From the NCBI GenBank assembly GCA_014529385.2, contig CM043942.1, positions 58,764,684 to 58,828,683 on the forward strand: a stretch of 64,000 nucleotides of DNA, written 5' to 3'. The notes beneath the pieces were generated by a model. It was not told where the DNA came from. It saw nothing but the letters and a program-made list of their open reading frames with translations, and searched no databases. Position 1 is the first letter of the stretch. Every line of letters begins with the position of its first letter. This document shows positions 11,372 through 23,298 of this stretch, piece by piece. A program made the translations under genes and the position numbers. Source of the DNA: Adiantum capillus-veneris (Eukaryota; Streptophyta; Polypodiopsida; Polypodiales; Pteridaceae).

Positions 11372-11590
11372 TGCCTAAATCGGCGATCTACACCAATAAG
11401 ACGTGCTGCCTAAATCGGCGAATCTGCACCAATACTGCCTATATCAGCGGATCTACATTTATCCTTGTGAATAATTCTGCAATTTGTTCTGGTGTGATGC
11501 CTAAATCGGCGGATCTGCACAGGTAATTGGTGCTGCCTAAATCGGCGAATCTACACCAAGATGAGCATTTACACACTGCCTAAATCGGCG
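11372..11590. repeat. Six-copy TGCCTAAATCGGCG repeat cluster
   Basis: Copies start at 11372, 11407, 11436 (variant TGCCTATATCAGCGG), 11498, 11534 and 11577. Most are followed by a short ATCTGCAC- or ATCTACAC-type stretch. The core GCCTAAATCGGC has self-complementary ends. Spacing is irregular at 29-62 bp. The cluster lies close to the 3' end of element B in its own orientation. Confidence 0.9.
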
Positions 11591-14500
11591 AATCTGTGTG
11601 CATGTGACCAATAGACTAGACAGGGCATAGAAACATAAAAATTGTACTACCTGTTTCACACCACATTGGAGTAAGATTGAGTAACAAGTACCGACAAATT
11701 GGTATTTAACGGAAAGCACCTCGACTCACATGACTAGCTACATATCTCAATGTGAAATGATCGCAAAAGCAATTTCGTTTAATACAAGTATTGGCACAAT
11801 GTTAGAGAATGCAAGTAATTAAAAAGAGCCATATTGTCTGTCAAAAAAATTAGATGGTAATCAAGCTGATAAGTAATTCGCGTGCGTTGACTTTATGTAA
11901 CCGTGTTGTTCTCTGTGGAATGGTGTATGTGTAGGACTTTGAAAATCATAGAACTTTGAGAGAGTGCTATGAGTGTATGATTGCTTGTGTTTACGAGAAG
12001 ATGTTTCAAAACCAAAAATTGAAAATGCAAAGAGAACTTACCTCTGTGCTGTCCGTAAATCATTAGACTCTGGATGATATACTGTATTTGAAACTATGTA
12101 CCAGTTTGTGCCTGGGGAGAGAGGTACAAGTAGCAGACAACTGTAACTACCAAATGGACACCAAAGTATAGTTAACAAATTCAAAATGTGTTAATTTGGT
12201 GTTAATAATTGGCCATGAAATAAAAGCATATTTTTCCTTATTAGTTTATAGACTGGATAGGGAGAGGATGATAACTAAGTAGGAAGAAAAACTCTGCTGT
12301 TTTAATTTTAATAGCTAAGATCCACTAGAGTCACAAATAGACATAAAATATAGGAACCAGATCCGATTTGATTGTATAACGCAATTTGTGAGACAAAATT
12401 ACACTGATTACTTACAATTATTTATTATGATTAGCCTTGGATCGATTAGAAAGTTAGATGGAAGTAATAAATTGTTGATTTTTTTTGTTTGAATAATTGG
12501 AGAAGTCCTCTTGATATTGTAAACTGTGGGGGTAAAGGGCATGGACTAGTGTAAAGTCATGATATCACAAGCATACATCTTATATATCATGTAAAAGCCA
12601 GGCTACAAATAGGAGATTGATCGAACAATTTTTTTTTTAAAAAAATGCCAAAATTCATTGGATCTGAACTGCTCTTTCCTAGAGGCCTCTATTTGCTACA
12701 AGCATTTCCAGATAGTCATAGAATTAGAATTTTATTTTATTTTTATTCTTTTTTATAAAACGGCATACTTAAGCTTCTCATTTAAACTTGTAGTAGGTAT
12801 TATGGGAGTCTGCAACTTGAACAAATTAGCTGAACTAAGCTAAATAATTATGTCTTGAAAGTCAGATAACATAGTGACATGAGAGATATCCCCGTTAGTC
12901 AAAATTAGGATGAAGTAAAGGTCTAACTAGCTTGAGTAAAAGAAGAAGGACCGATCAGGAATTGATTTTGGTTTGCGTAGTAACGAGACGGTATGATATG
13001 TGTGTGTATGCATATAGCATTTGTATTGGCAAGTGAGTGTGTGTGTCTGTGCCGAAAGAAATCATCGATGTGCGAGGTTACGGACAGTTGAATACAAATG
13101 TAGGGTTCACAATTTGGTGAAGGGGGGTAAAAGAGAGAGAAAATGAAATGAAATGTTATAGTAACAGTCTGCAGAAGCCAATGAGATCAAAATGATACAG
13201 TCTTGGTGAGTCTCATACAATGTCGGGATAAAATAAAATGAGGTAAAAGGTAATCATCATCCTCATCGTCAAGGTGTTGTGTGAGAAGGTATTGCAAAGG
13301 TCTCTATAGAGCTTTGTCAATGTACGCCTTCCTGTAATGTGGCATCTTAAGAATATTTGGCTATTGTGATGTTGCATCTACACTTGGCTTCTACTTTGTG
13401 GTAGGTAATGATTCGCAGGTCATGTCTGTAGTGACTTCGTACGTTGCAGAGATGCAGAAAGTCGGTAAGCTGAGGTGGCAGCACTAACGGGGCTTTCCAG
13501 GCTCCACATCATGTATGTGCGCTTCATCGACTGCTTCATTGCTTGTTGTCTAGGTACTGGCTGTTCAGTACGTCCACAATCCAACGTGACTGGCCCAACC
13601 CAAAGATATGCTGACACTAAATGTAGATGCTCCCTCTTTTTTTTTTCTTTTTTCTTTGCAATCTCCAAAACAGCATGTATCGAGGGCTGTTGAAGGACCT
13701 TTAGTTTCTGGCCAAACTTGAAGCTCCCAAGGTAAGGGTAGGCGGTTCTTTCAAAGCAAGTGTGGACTCTGCTGTTCCATTAAACAGTGATGGACATGGC
13801 GCTCATACAACATTCACTGCAAGCTGGAAATAGCAGCATCCAAATGAAGCCAACATCCAAAGGGTAGGAGGGAACCAGGCACTATCTCAATATCGGAAAG
13901 TGACATAGCTACATGTGGTCGATGAAGAGGGTTCCTGGGTAGCTGGGAGGTGGGCAAAGGGGTTGATGAGCATAGAAGGTTCTTTATGATAGCTTGTTCT
14001 GTTGGAGACAGGGGAAGCCGGTACTGAAGAAGTAGGCCCCTCCATCTCAGTAGGTGAACCAAGTGAAGGTTGAGAGATGGACACATCGCCGTCAATCAAC
14101 AGCCAGCAGGACTCATCGGCCTCCTCTTCCAGTAGCTACTGCCTGGTGCCATGCAAGAGATAGAGGGAGGGCGGGATGACTCAGGTTGACTATGAGAAAG
14201 CTGTGAGAGAGAATGAGTGGGACCGCCTATGTATGGAAATTGGGTGTGTCTTCAGTAGGTGGCCAATGATTGCATGCAGAGAACTAGTGTGCCAGTGTAC
14301 TGCTGTAACGAGGGGCAGAGAAAGAGAGAGAGTTGCATGCTTGATAGTATAATAATTGCACGACATGCAGCTCGTTATAGAAGGGAGAAGGGTTAAATAG
14401 AATTTTGTGATTGCAGCTAAAAGTCGACAGAAGACTGCTAGTGGTGGGTGGTTGGGATGAGTGCATAAGGATCGCTCGTGAGCTGCATGTGCAATCTATT

Positions 14501-14655
14501 TATAAGTATGCTCGATATTGGATGGTTGGGAGGGAAGGCGGAGCCGTAGCATGCCTAGTGCTTTGATGCCTACAATTTGCATGGCGGCTAATGATATGGA
14601 GGGTGAGAGGGAGAGGGAGAGAGAGATAAATACCTGTGTCAGTATACTCTACGAG

Positions 14656-14660
<5 letters not shown>

Positions 14661-14690
<30 letters not shown>
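14661..14690. repeat. GA microsatellite
   Basis: Uninterrupted GA dinucleotides inside the interior of element B. A shorter GAGAGG-type run lies about 50 bases upstream. Confidence 0.85.
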
Positions 14691-14693
<3 letters not shown>

Positions 14694-15849
14694 CATGGCG
14701 GCAGGGTGGTGCGCAGCCCAGTGCCTGGCAGCCATCAACTGAATAGAGAGAGTAAGAGTGGTTGGTATGTTTGTTGATTGCCAGCGGCCGCTTTGTGTCG
14801 ATGTGGAGGACTAGATGCTGTGTCGATGTGGAGGACTAGATGCATGGTAAAGAATGCACCTCACACATGCAGTGCTAGTTTCAGTGCCTTGAGAGGCTGT
14901 GAGATTAAGGTACTGCCGGCCAGAGACAGAAAGACTGCATGGCGGTTGTTGTAAAGTAGCGGTTCAGAGCAAGACGCCAGGTTGAGTATTGGCAGTACTC
15001 AGTGCATCTGCATGGGTAGGGGCTTGTGGATGTGGTTGGGAAGCAAAATCACTGGACGATAATACGAGTGCTAGTGACAACAGTGTCCGGGTTCACTCTT
15101 AGTTGTGCTGACGCCATTGGCGATCGTCGAGAGCAGCTAAAGTCCATGGCCAGTTTCTACGCCCTGCCGCCCCTCTGTTTGCGTTGATCGTGAGCTTCTA
15201 CAACATGAGCTCCTTGAGCTCCCTGTCATCCCTGTTTTCGCGATGCTGCCTCACCCTCGACCATCTAACTGTCTGCTCTGCAGTAGAATGAAATATGTAA
15301 AACGTAGTTTTTTCCATGGATTTTATTTAAATTGTCATTTATTAATTTATTTAGTTAAAGTCACCCTTAGCCCTTGTTCTTATGCGCTACAATTGTAATT
15401 CTCTCTTCCTCGTAGTTTGACCCAATCTGTTGTGTGTTTTATTCTGTCAAAGCCTTCCAGTTTCTCTCTAAAAACATTTACCTGAGCCTAGTGATCAAAT
15501 GGGTCATGCTGATAAATGCAATGATACCTTGATACAATAAATAGCATTTGTTACAATTGATCGATATTATAGCAGTAATTTCTATGTATTGCTAACAACA
15601 TATGTACTATAGCTAGTTCACAAAAAAAAGTTGGCTTATTTATGTGTTTGACATGAATCTCGACACAATTCTAATCAACAAACATTAATACTAAAGAAAA
15701 AGCAACTTAGCGTTCAAAGATCAGTAACTGTATCGTGAAATCAACACCAAATATTGCAATCTAAAGCAACTAACAACACCTACGAGCATGACAAAATAAA
15801 AAACTTAGCTCGTGCTCCTCAAATTATTTAATCTTGGAGCGTAGCCTTC

Positions 15850-15861
15850 GCTCTGATACCA
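15850..15861 (-). other. Primer binding site of element B (initiator tRNA-Met type)
   Basis: The minus strand reads TGGTATCAGAGC, the common plant LTR-element primer site complementary to initiator tRNA-Met. It lies one base inside the right LTR. This fixes the orientation of B as minus. Confidence 0.88.
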
Positions 15862-15862
15862 C

Positions 15863-16153
15863 TGCTACAGCCGGAGGCGTGAAGTTCCCTGTAAAATACC
15901 CGAAATAGATACTATAGACGATGAAACACACAAATCTGCATACCTGGCAACCATCCTTGCACATAATCAAGCTACACACGAGCAGAGAGAGATAGAGAGC
16001 GTGATAGAACGAGAGAGCACGTGCAGGCACACCTCCTAGAGCGGAGTGCTACGCGGGCACGGCGAGAGAGAAGAGGGGAGAGGAGAGAAGAACAATGCAA
16101 GCACTGGGTGTAATCTCCCCCCGTGCAAGAGTGAACATTTCCCTCTTGCACAT
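15863..16153 (-). repeat. Right LTR of element B, outer part
   Basis: Starts TGCTACAGCC next to the primer site and matches 646-936. It is cut at ACAT (16150-16153) by a solo LTR. The corresponding bases in the left LTR are ACGT. Confidence 0.85.
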
Positions 16154-16323
16154 TGTGGGCGGGATGGAAACACACAGAACGCCTCTATAACGACCCGACA
16201 CACACTCTTGGGAAGATACACACACACACACTATGGATCACCACTCGGCTTACACAACACACCTGGACGAGACAGGGAACACACCTATGGAATGGGGGGA
16301 GAGAGAATACCCACTTGCCCACT

Positions 16324-16361
<38 letters not shown>

Positions 16362-17297
16362 CTCAGCTCAAAAGAGGAGAACTTCTGATGTTTAGATAGA
16401 AATGAGCTTGGGCGAACACCAATGGGGCAAATAGCTCACACAATATGGGTAAAATAAGCCAGATACAATCACAAACTAGAGCAGAAGCTTCGCTCATAGG
16501 AGAAACTTACACGGTCAAAAAAGCAGAAAAAAGTGAGGAATTTTGCAAAATGGATAGCGCCATCGAGTCCGGAACGGCCCAAAACCCCAGTCTACAATGT
16601 CAAAGTGCTCAAATCCGACATCGGATGAGCAGTTTACGGCCAAAACAGGCTCCAAAAACCCCAAAAACACACCTGCGGCTGTTCCTCCTCTCTTCTCCAC
16701 GTTTTTTCTGGTCTTCTCTCTATTTTTTCAGTTCCCACACTTAGCTTTATTACTTGGGCACCCTTGGCCTTTTAGATGACCTCAAACGGACCCCGAACAG
16801 GCCAAAAACTGACCTCGCAGTGCATAGTTGTCACCTTTTTGCATCATCCGCACACCTGGCACTCAGCTTTTTCCAATAATGCGTCTCGCCACCACATCAA
16901 GTGGCCCCAAAATATGGTCCTCATGATGACCTTTCTGCATAATTATCACAAGAAAACATCCACGTCCTGTCTGTACTCATCCACGTGCAAATATTGACCC
17001 CATTCGACGTCCTGACGCCACTAGATGCCATCTGACGCACCTGCTTACCTCAGGTCGTCGGCCCACGGATAGCTTCCTCAAGAAGTTTTACACGCTATCA
17101 AATCCTCATTATTGTAGAAAAAACACACTGGTACTGATAACGATGAAAATCGATGCACTATGTACATGCTGTCCTACCTGTACACATGTGGGCCCCACGT
17201 AACCACCTGGCTCTGGAAAATGGGCAATACTTTATTCGATGCACCATGCATGGATATGTACATATGCGCAATTCCTTGCTCCAAAAAACTCCTGACA
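16154..17297 (-). mobile_element. Solo LTR of the element C family
   Basis: Reverse complement of the LTRs at 34911-36051 and 42529-43682, running TGTGGGCGGG to CTCCTGACA on the plus strand. No internal sequence remains, as expected after LTR-LTR recombination. It is flanked by ACAT and ACGT, that is one C-to-T-type change away from a perfect 4-bp duplication. It interrupts the right LTR of element B. A (CA)n run lies at about 16324-16358. ORFs inside it are chance readings of LTR sequence. Confidence 0.88.
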
Positions 17298-17496
17298 ACG
17301 TATTTAATTTATAGATTCTGAATGGTCAAAGTGAGTACAAACTGGCCGGCCGGTCATAAATGGCCAAAACTCATAAAGAGCACTTGAATAATAAAATGTA
17401 CATAAAATATGATATCCTTTTGCAATAGCTTAGCTCGGTAAAGCCTTTTTCATGTGTCACAGTTGCAATAAATAATAAGATATCAATTCCATAACA
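17298..17496 (-). repeat. Right LTR of element B, inner part
   Basis: Matches 10735-10933 and ends CCATAACA. The next bases, ATTCT, resume the integrase gene of element D. Confidence 0.85.
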
Positions 17497-17501
17497 ATTC
17501 T

Positions 17502-18975
17502 TCCTGGGAGTCACCTTCTTAAAAGGTCCCATAAAATCCAGTCCCCATTTCATGAATACTCCCAGTGGTTGTATTGGCATTAAGGGAGTCATATCTGCAG
17601 CTATTGGTCGGCCCATTCTTTGGCATATGTCACAAGTTTTACAAAAACTTCTGACATCAGCAATTAGTGTTTGCCACCACAGACCAGCTTGCAGAATCTT
17701 CTTGTAGGTTACTTCGTTGGAGAAGTGTCCACTAGACTCACCATTATGCGCTTCTAAAATCACTTGCATTCTTCCTTCCATAGGGACACATCGTCGAAGT
17801 ATACCATCCACACCCAGTCGATAAAGTAATCCTCCTATGATAGTAAATTTCAGGCTTTTTATGATCAGAGATTTCTTCTGATTCTGCTTCCAATCCTCTG
17901 GAAAGGCACCTTGGGAAAGGAATTGATAAATATCATACCATTCAGGATCCACTAATTCTTCTGCTTCTAACTGAAATAAATCAGCATCCACTGGCTCATC
18001 TCTCAAGGGTGATTCTGAATATCCTTCCGTACTTCTAGAAAGAAAGTCAGCTCCACAGTGGTTTTGGCCAGGCTTATGGAAAGTTCTTAATTCAAATTCC
18101 ATAAGGAACATCATCCATCTTATGAGCCTGCCTTGAATAATGACTTTGTTAATCAGAAACAGAAGAGCTTGATGATCCACATAAAAATGGAATAACTTTC
18201 CCAACAGGTAATGCGTGAACTTCGTGGCACTAAAAACCATTCCGAGAGCTTCTCTCTCAGTAGTCGTATAGCCTTGTTCAGCCTGACTGAATCTACGACT
18301 AGCAAAATAAACCGGATAGTCTGTTCTGCCATCTGGCTGAGCTAATATTGCCCCCATTTCCAATCCTGAAGCATCCACATGTACGTGAAAAATAATATCC
18401 CAATTCGGCTGCCTAAGGACTGGTTTACTGGTAATGGCTTCTTTCAACCTCTGGAAACTCTCCTCACACTCAGCAATCCAGTTGAACTTACTGGTCTTCT
18501 TTGTAAGCTCATATAGTGGTACTGCTTGAGAAGCAAACTTGTGTACAAATCTTCTATAGAAATTCACATAACCCAAGAAAGAACTCAACTCTGAAGCAGT
18601 TCTAGGTGCTTTAGCTTGTTGGACACACTGTATTTTGTCATTGGCCATCTCTATTCCATTGCGGGAAACCACATGTACCAGTAGCTGTCCCTTCCAGACT
18701 AGAAACACAAATTTGAATGGATTCAAACAAATCCTCTTCTCCTGACAGCGTTTAAAAACCATCTCTAGGAATAGAAGGTGCTGGTCCTCATTCGAATAGA
18801 CAGTGAAGTCATCCATGAAAATGGCGAGGAACCGATGAAGAAATTCATTAAACATCTCCATCATACACCGTTGAAAAGTAGCTGGTGCATTGCACATGCC
18901 AAAAGGCATCACCAGATACATAAAATCTCCCCACTCAGTGATGAAAGTGGTCTTAGCTCTATCTTCAGGAGCGAT
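17502..18975 (-). pseudogene. Element D Pol: RT C-terminus, RNase H, integrase zinc finger
   Basis: Reading on the minus strand, the RT catalytic motif is IFMDDFTVYS near 18810. It is followed by the thumb (FLGYVNFYRRFVHKFA), then RNase H with FHVHVDASGLEMGAIL, TTEREALGMVFS and HCGADFLSRS, and then the integrase HHCC zinc finger (HNGESSGHF, CKTCDICQRMG) and the first core strand WGLDFMGPFKK. The reading breaks at the edge of element B and resumes at 640. It is in the same frame as the RT N-terminal piece, separated from it by one TAG. Confidence 0.88.
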
Positions 18976-19338
18976 CTATAACTGGTTATAGCCGCTATAA
19001 CCATCCATGAAGCTATACATCTCATATCTTGCGATCTCATTAAGCAACATATCAGTAAAAGGTAAGGGAAATGGATCCTTAATAGTCTGGGCATTTAGTT
19101 TCCTATAGTCAACACAAACTCTTAATTTCCCATTCTTTTTGGGAACCACGACTATGGGAAATAGCCAATCACTTCTTGCTACTTCCGTAATGAACCCAGC
19201 CTTGAGAAGATTATCAATCTCCTCCTTGACCTTCTTTGCATAATTGGGGTTCATCCGATACCTTTGCAATCTTACTGGCCTAGCATCCGGTTTCAGTGGT
19301 ATTCGGTGCTGAGAGACTTCAGGATCTACTCCCTTCAA
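18976..19338 (-). pseudogene. Element D reverse transcriptase, N-terminal part
   Basis: Fingers and palm start of a Ty3 reverse transcriptase: RYRMNPNYAKKVKEEIDNLL, then FPIVVVPKKNGKLRVCVDYR, then YSFMDGYSGYNQL. It ends at TAG (18976-18978), after which IAPEDRAKTTFI continues in the same frame. The family usually has Gln at this place, so a CAG-to-TAG change is the likely cause. The upstream part (19339-19700) is a charged linker broken by further stops. Confidence 0.85.
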
Positions 19339-19707
19339 ATCTGTATGTTCTTAGGCAAACACATCTTTAAAGTTCTAGAACATTTTCCGTGCCTTTTCCT
19401 TCATTGCCGGGTTGAGGTGCTTGTTAACCTTGATCCTTCTGGGATTTTCCTCTGATCCCAGGTTCCACTCTTCTACTTCCTGATCGTCTGGAAGCAACCA
19501 GTTTGGTCCTCCTCCTTTTCGTTTGGTCAATTCTTCAGCGTAGTCGCAGGATGGTCCATTCATTTCTGAATCATTATTCTAATCTAGTGGGTACTTTTCA
19601 GAACATACTGGTTCCTCTACTATACCAGTATCAGCTTGTTCCTCCATCCTTCCAGTTAGTTGAACTGTTCTTTCCCCTACATTGACTTTGGTAAACTGAT
19701 CAGGGAA

Positions 19708-20350
19708 TTATCTCTTCTGCTTGTCATCCTGCTCTTTGTTCAGCAAGACTGCATTCAAAACGATTTCTTCCAAAGGGAATATGTTCATAGCCGCTAGCAT
19801 TCGCTCGATTTCCTTGGCTCTGTACTTCTGACAAAACTCCTTCGGCCTCAGTTCCTTTTTCCAACTCTTGGTGTTGTTGGTGTGGATTTGGATTCTGCCA
19901 CTGGCCCCTTCTATGGTCAAAGTTTGGTTTGCATAGTCATGAACAACATGTGTTGTTCTTAACCATGGGCGCCTTAGTAGCATTCCATATGCTCCCTACA
20001 CATCTAGGACTAGGAAATTGGTTTTGAATTTCTCCCTTCCAACTCTTATCTGCATGTTTTCAATCATACCCGTTACCTGTACGACTCTATGATCTGCCAT
20101 TCTTACTTTGAATGGTGCTGGTTTCATATTAGTGATACCCATTCTTTGCTGAAGATGGGCTCCCATTATGTTGACTCCTGCCCCTCCATCCAGTATGACG
20201 CTTGAGAGAGGTTCCCACTGCTTCTTGACCTTGTAGTCTACTTGAATAAGTGGAACTTCATCACCCCGAACAGCCGTCAGGTCTACTATTCTGGCCTTTG
20301 CCTCAGTCTTCGTGCACTATCTGATAAAGTTGGCCACCTCAGGCAAGGTC
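19708..20350 (-). pseudogene. Element D aspartic protease
   Basis: Minus-strand reading near 20190 gives VILDGGAGVNIMG, the active site, with Asp-Gly-Gly in place of Asp-Ser/Thr-Gly. Further on it gives LLRRPWLRTTHVVHDY, which matches the usual ILGRPWL block of plant Ty3 proteases. Stops lie between these blocks (for example just before 19983), so the gene is decayed. The Asp-Gly-Gly-Ala form also occurs in element C. Confidence 0.7.
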
Positions 20351-20584
20351 TTTCTTATATCATCCAGCTCTACAGTCAGCTTCTGGATTCTATCAAAAAT
20401 TTTCACATGAATTTCTTCTCGCTCTTGGTCAGACTGATTGTCAGAGCTTGAAGAACTGGTATCTTCACACTGTCATTCTTCTTTTGTAGTGCTTCTACTC
20501 TTTTCATCCACTCCCATTTCATCAGCTAGTCCATGTACCACAGCCAGCATGGTCTCTATCATGGCCGGTACTAACTGATCTTTA

Positions 20585-22273
20585 TCAGTCGATTGGGCTG
20601 GTATCCTCTGAATGACTAGCTTCGAAACTTTTTGGCTGCTCTGGCAGCTTCTTAGCTAAATCCTCCGTGATTTTAGCTGCTAGTTCCCGCTGCTCTTGCC
20701 ACTCATATACCACCTTTTCTTTACCTTTGGCCTTCCAAAATTCCCTTTGTTGAGCCCACTTGCTGCTGTTAGGATTTACTTGTACTTCTGAAATGTCTGG
20801 GATTTCTTCAATGACTACTTCCTTGCTCCTGGTAACCACCCTGACTGGGAATGGCTCTGGTGCCTTAGCCTCAGTAGTAGTCGTTACCGGTGCATCTGGA
20901 CATTGGGCTGCAAAATGACCATACTTCCCACAAGTATAGCAATTCATGCTCCTGTTCTGGAAATTGCCTCTTCCTCTTCCTCTGCCCATTCCTGGTTGGT
21001 ATCTGCCACGTCCTTGACCAGTACCACTGGTACCTGGTCTCTCCTCTTGAGCTACTTTGACTGGTTCTACCTTCACTGGTTCAGTGTAGGCAACCACTGA
21101 CAAATCCTTTCCTTTCTTAAAATGGTGAATTTTGATGCCACAATTATTCCATAGGTGACCAAAGGCCTTGCAGTAGGTACATTGTGGACATTCAGTGGAG
21201 ATGTGGTCCTTGGATTTGCATCTTGAACACCAAGTCTCCATCTTTCGGACTGGCTGTCTTGTGTGGCTAATTTCTGCAATCTGCCTAGCCATCTCTTCAA
21301 TTTTCTTGGTCCATGATCCCTTCTTTGATTTCTCCTTTGTTCGTTCATTGGAGCTGCTCTCGGAGCTACTGGACATTTCACTGGAATTAGAAGTTTCAGT
21401 AGCAGAGCTACTACTACTGGTCCTTCACTTCTTGTGGCTCTTCTCCTTCTTAGCCTACTGTTCCAGCTTTAATGCCCTTTGGACCAGATCATTGAATTTT
21501 TTTGTAGGGGCTAGTACTTCTTGTTCCCTAAGCTTCTTGCTTCTTAACCCATTCAAAAACCAAGCCCTCAATCTCTTCTCAGACGGCGGTTCTTGCAACT
21601 GACTGGTTAGATCTTTTATCTTTTCTACATAGTTGCGGACTGACAAATTCCTTTGTTTGATCTTATTTAATTCACAGAGAATATCTTTGTCCCCTCTATT
21701 GTCGGAATATTCCAACCTGAAGGCCTTAAGCAATTTGTTATATGATCTCAGCTGGCATGCAGGGTAATGGTAATACCATTTCCTCGCTGCCTCCTTCAAG
21801 GTTTGTGGAAAATATTCCCCCCAATCATCTTCATCAATGTTTTTAAGTTCAGCATACTCCTCGAAAGCTTGTATGTGAACATCTGGATCATCCTTTTTCC
21901 CTCCTTTGAATACTGGAAAGAAAATCTTCACGGAAGCTGTGTAATCATTTCGATTACTACTGATCCTACCACTTCTCTTCTTGGCTTCATAATGACGCTT
22001 GGGAGCCTTCTTGCAATTGTTAGTATCAGCATCCCAATCAATCTCTGTCTGTGTCTCAATATCAGTGTCTTCCCTGTTTTGTCTGCTAGAAGTACGGTGA
22101 CTTTCCTTACTGCCCTTGGTATGCTCATCTCTCTGGCGAGACTGAGAACTCTTGGAACTCTTTGCCTTTTGTGCTTCCCGTTCTACCCGTCGGCGTCGAG
22201 AATGACGGGAGTGCTGTGAGTCCTGCGCCTCATTAGCCTGACTATGCTCCTCCTGAGCCTCAGTGTCAGTCAT
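20585..22273 (-). pseudogene. Element D Gag with two zinc knuckles
   Basis: One frame from the ATG at 22273 (MTDTEAQEEHSQ) to 20585, interrupted by TAG at 21455-21457 and TGA at 21425-21427. The N-terminal third is Arg/Ser/Glu-rich. The central part has the gag helix pattern (FPVFKGGKKDD, then AARKWYYHYPACQL, then RAWFLNGLRSKKLREQ). The C-terminal part has cysteine/histidine clusters including CYTCGKYGHFAAQC (CX2CX4HX4C) and a more irregular CxxC set. Gag packages the element RNA. The primer site and LTR lie just upstream at 22425-22664. Confidence 0.8.
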
Positions 22274-22424
22274 TTTCTCTTGCTTGGGGTCAGACTCTCT
22301 TCATGACTCCTCAGGAATGGGGTCCACACGAATGGTAGATTTCCGGCCACAATTGGATTTTGGTGCCATTGCTGAAAACTTCAACTGGGAGAAGAGTCTT
22401 TCAGTCAACGAGCTTCAACTCGAG

Positions 22425-22442
22425 CCACAGTGATCGCCAAAA
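22425..22442 (-). other. Putative primer binding site of element D
   Basis: The minus strand reads TTTTGGCGATCACTGTGG directly after a candidate LTR end (CA). It leaves a short leader of about 150 bases before gag. TGGCG-type sites are common in plant Ty3 elements. Confidence 0.45.
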
Positions 22443-22664
22443 TGGAATTGGAGCTGATCTCTTGAGACAGCTAATTCCAGTGTTGGAAGATTTTAGCTAC
22501 TAGTGTGGGAAGATTTCAGACAACAGACTGGACAGGAATCAGAGACTAGACAGAAATGTGGATACTCAAATAAGAATCAGACTTATGTACTGGAAATAAG
22601 ATTCAGATTCAGATTCAGAAGACTGGATGAGAAGTAAGTATAACTGAAATATGTGCCATGCATT
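22443..22664 (-). repeat. 5' LTR of element D, part next to the primer site
   Basis: The LTR end next to the primer site. It is interrupted by E1 at 22665 and is inferred to continue at 33308. There is no second LTR in the window to compare, so the borders rest on the primer site, TG/CA ends and a TATA box in the other part. Confidence 0.45.
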
Positions 22665-22691
22665 AGGAGAAATATGAACCTTGCATGGGCC
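22665..22691 (+). repeat. Left terminal inverted repeat of E1
   Basis: 27 bases starting AGGAGAAATATGAACC and ending GGGCC. Inverted partner at 33281-33307. Length and identity are by eye and allow no gap. Confidence 0.7.
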
Positions 22692-23298
22692 GTGTAAGGA
22701 ATCCTAATTTTTAGGGATTAAGGCTAATGTTGTGTGGGGTTTAGGGGGCAAGGTCATTGAAGAAGGTAGTTTTGAGTAGGATTTTCTAGCCTTTTTTTTT
22801 AGACAAATGTAGGATGTGGACCTAAAGGGTTGCTTTCTCTCTCTAGCTTTTTTTAAAGTGAAGGAAGCATAGGGGGGGGGGGTGTCCACATCAGCAATTC
22901 CGTGGGTCAAAAAGAGTCAAAATTTGACTTTTTTTAAAAAAATTCATTTTTATTTTTTTTTAACTTAAAACTCCCTCCCAACATATATACATATCCAAAA
23001 ATCATTTTTTGACCCATTTTTTAACCCAGAAGCTTAGAAAGTCCATTTTTAAAAAAATCTTTTCCCCCAAAAAGTAATAAACATTTTGTTCTCTCCTCCT
23101 CCTCCCTCCTCTCTCCCTCTCCCTCTCCCTCTCCTCTCCCTCTCTGCCCCTACCTTCCTCCTCCTCCCCAATCTCTCCCTCCACCCCCTCCCTCCTTCTC
23201 TCCTCCCATCCTGCTCAGCCTCTCTACCCTTCCCCCTCTATCTTTTCATCATTTGCTTCCTCACACAACAGCTTTCATGGTGCTCACGGACATCACAA

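Larger units (their letters stand above)
10934..15862 (-). mobile_element. Interior of element B, no recognisable coding region
   Basis: About 4.9 kb bounded by a purine tract (minus-strand ACGGAGAGGTA next to the left LTR) and a TGGTATCAGAGC primer site next to the right LTR. Short ORFs on both strands match nothing I know and show no retroelement motif. It contains a cluster of short direct repeats (11372-11590), a GA microsatellite (about 14661-14690) and a 27-bp-type tandem duplication near 14805-14845. I would treat it as non-coding. Confidence 0.65.

Noticed and set aside
14518-14742. ORF with Glu-Arg repeats
   Set aside because: Translation of a GA microsatellite in the interior of element B.
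16046-16399. ORFs in the right LTR of element B and the solo LTR
   Set aside because: They cross the LTR insertion junction and a CA microsatellite, with no conserved protein.
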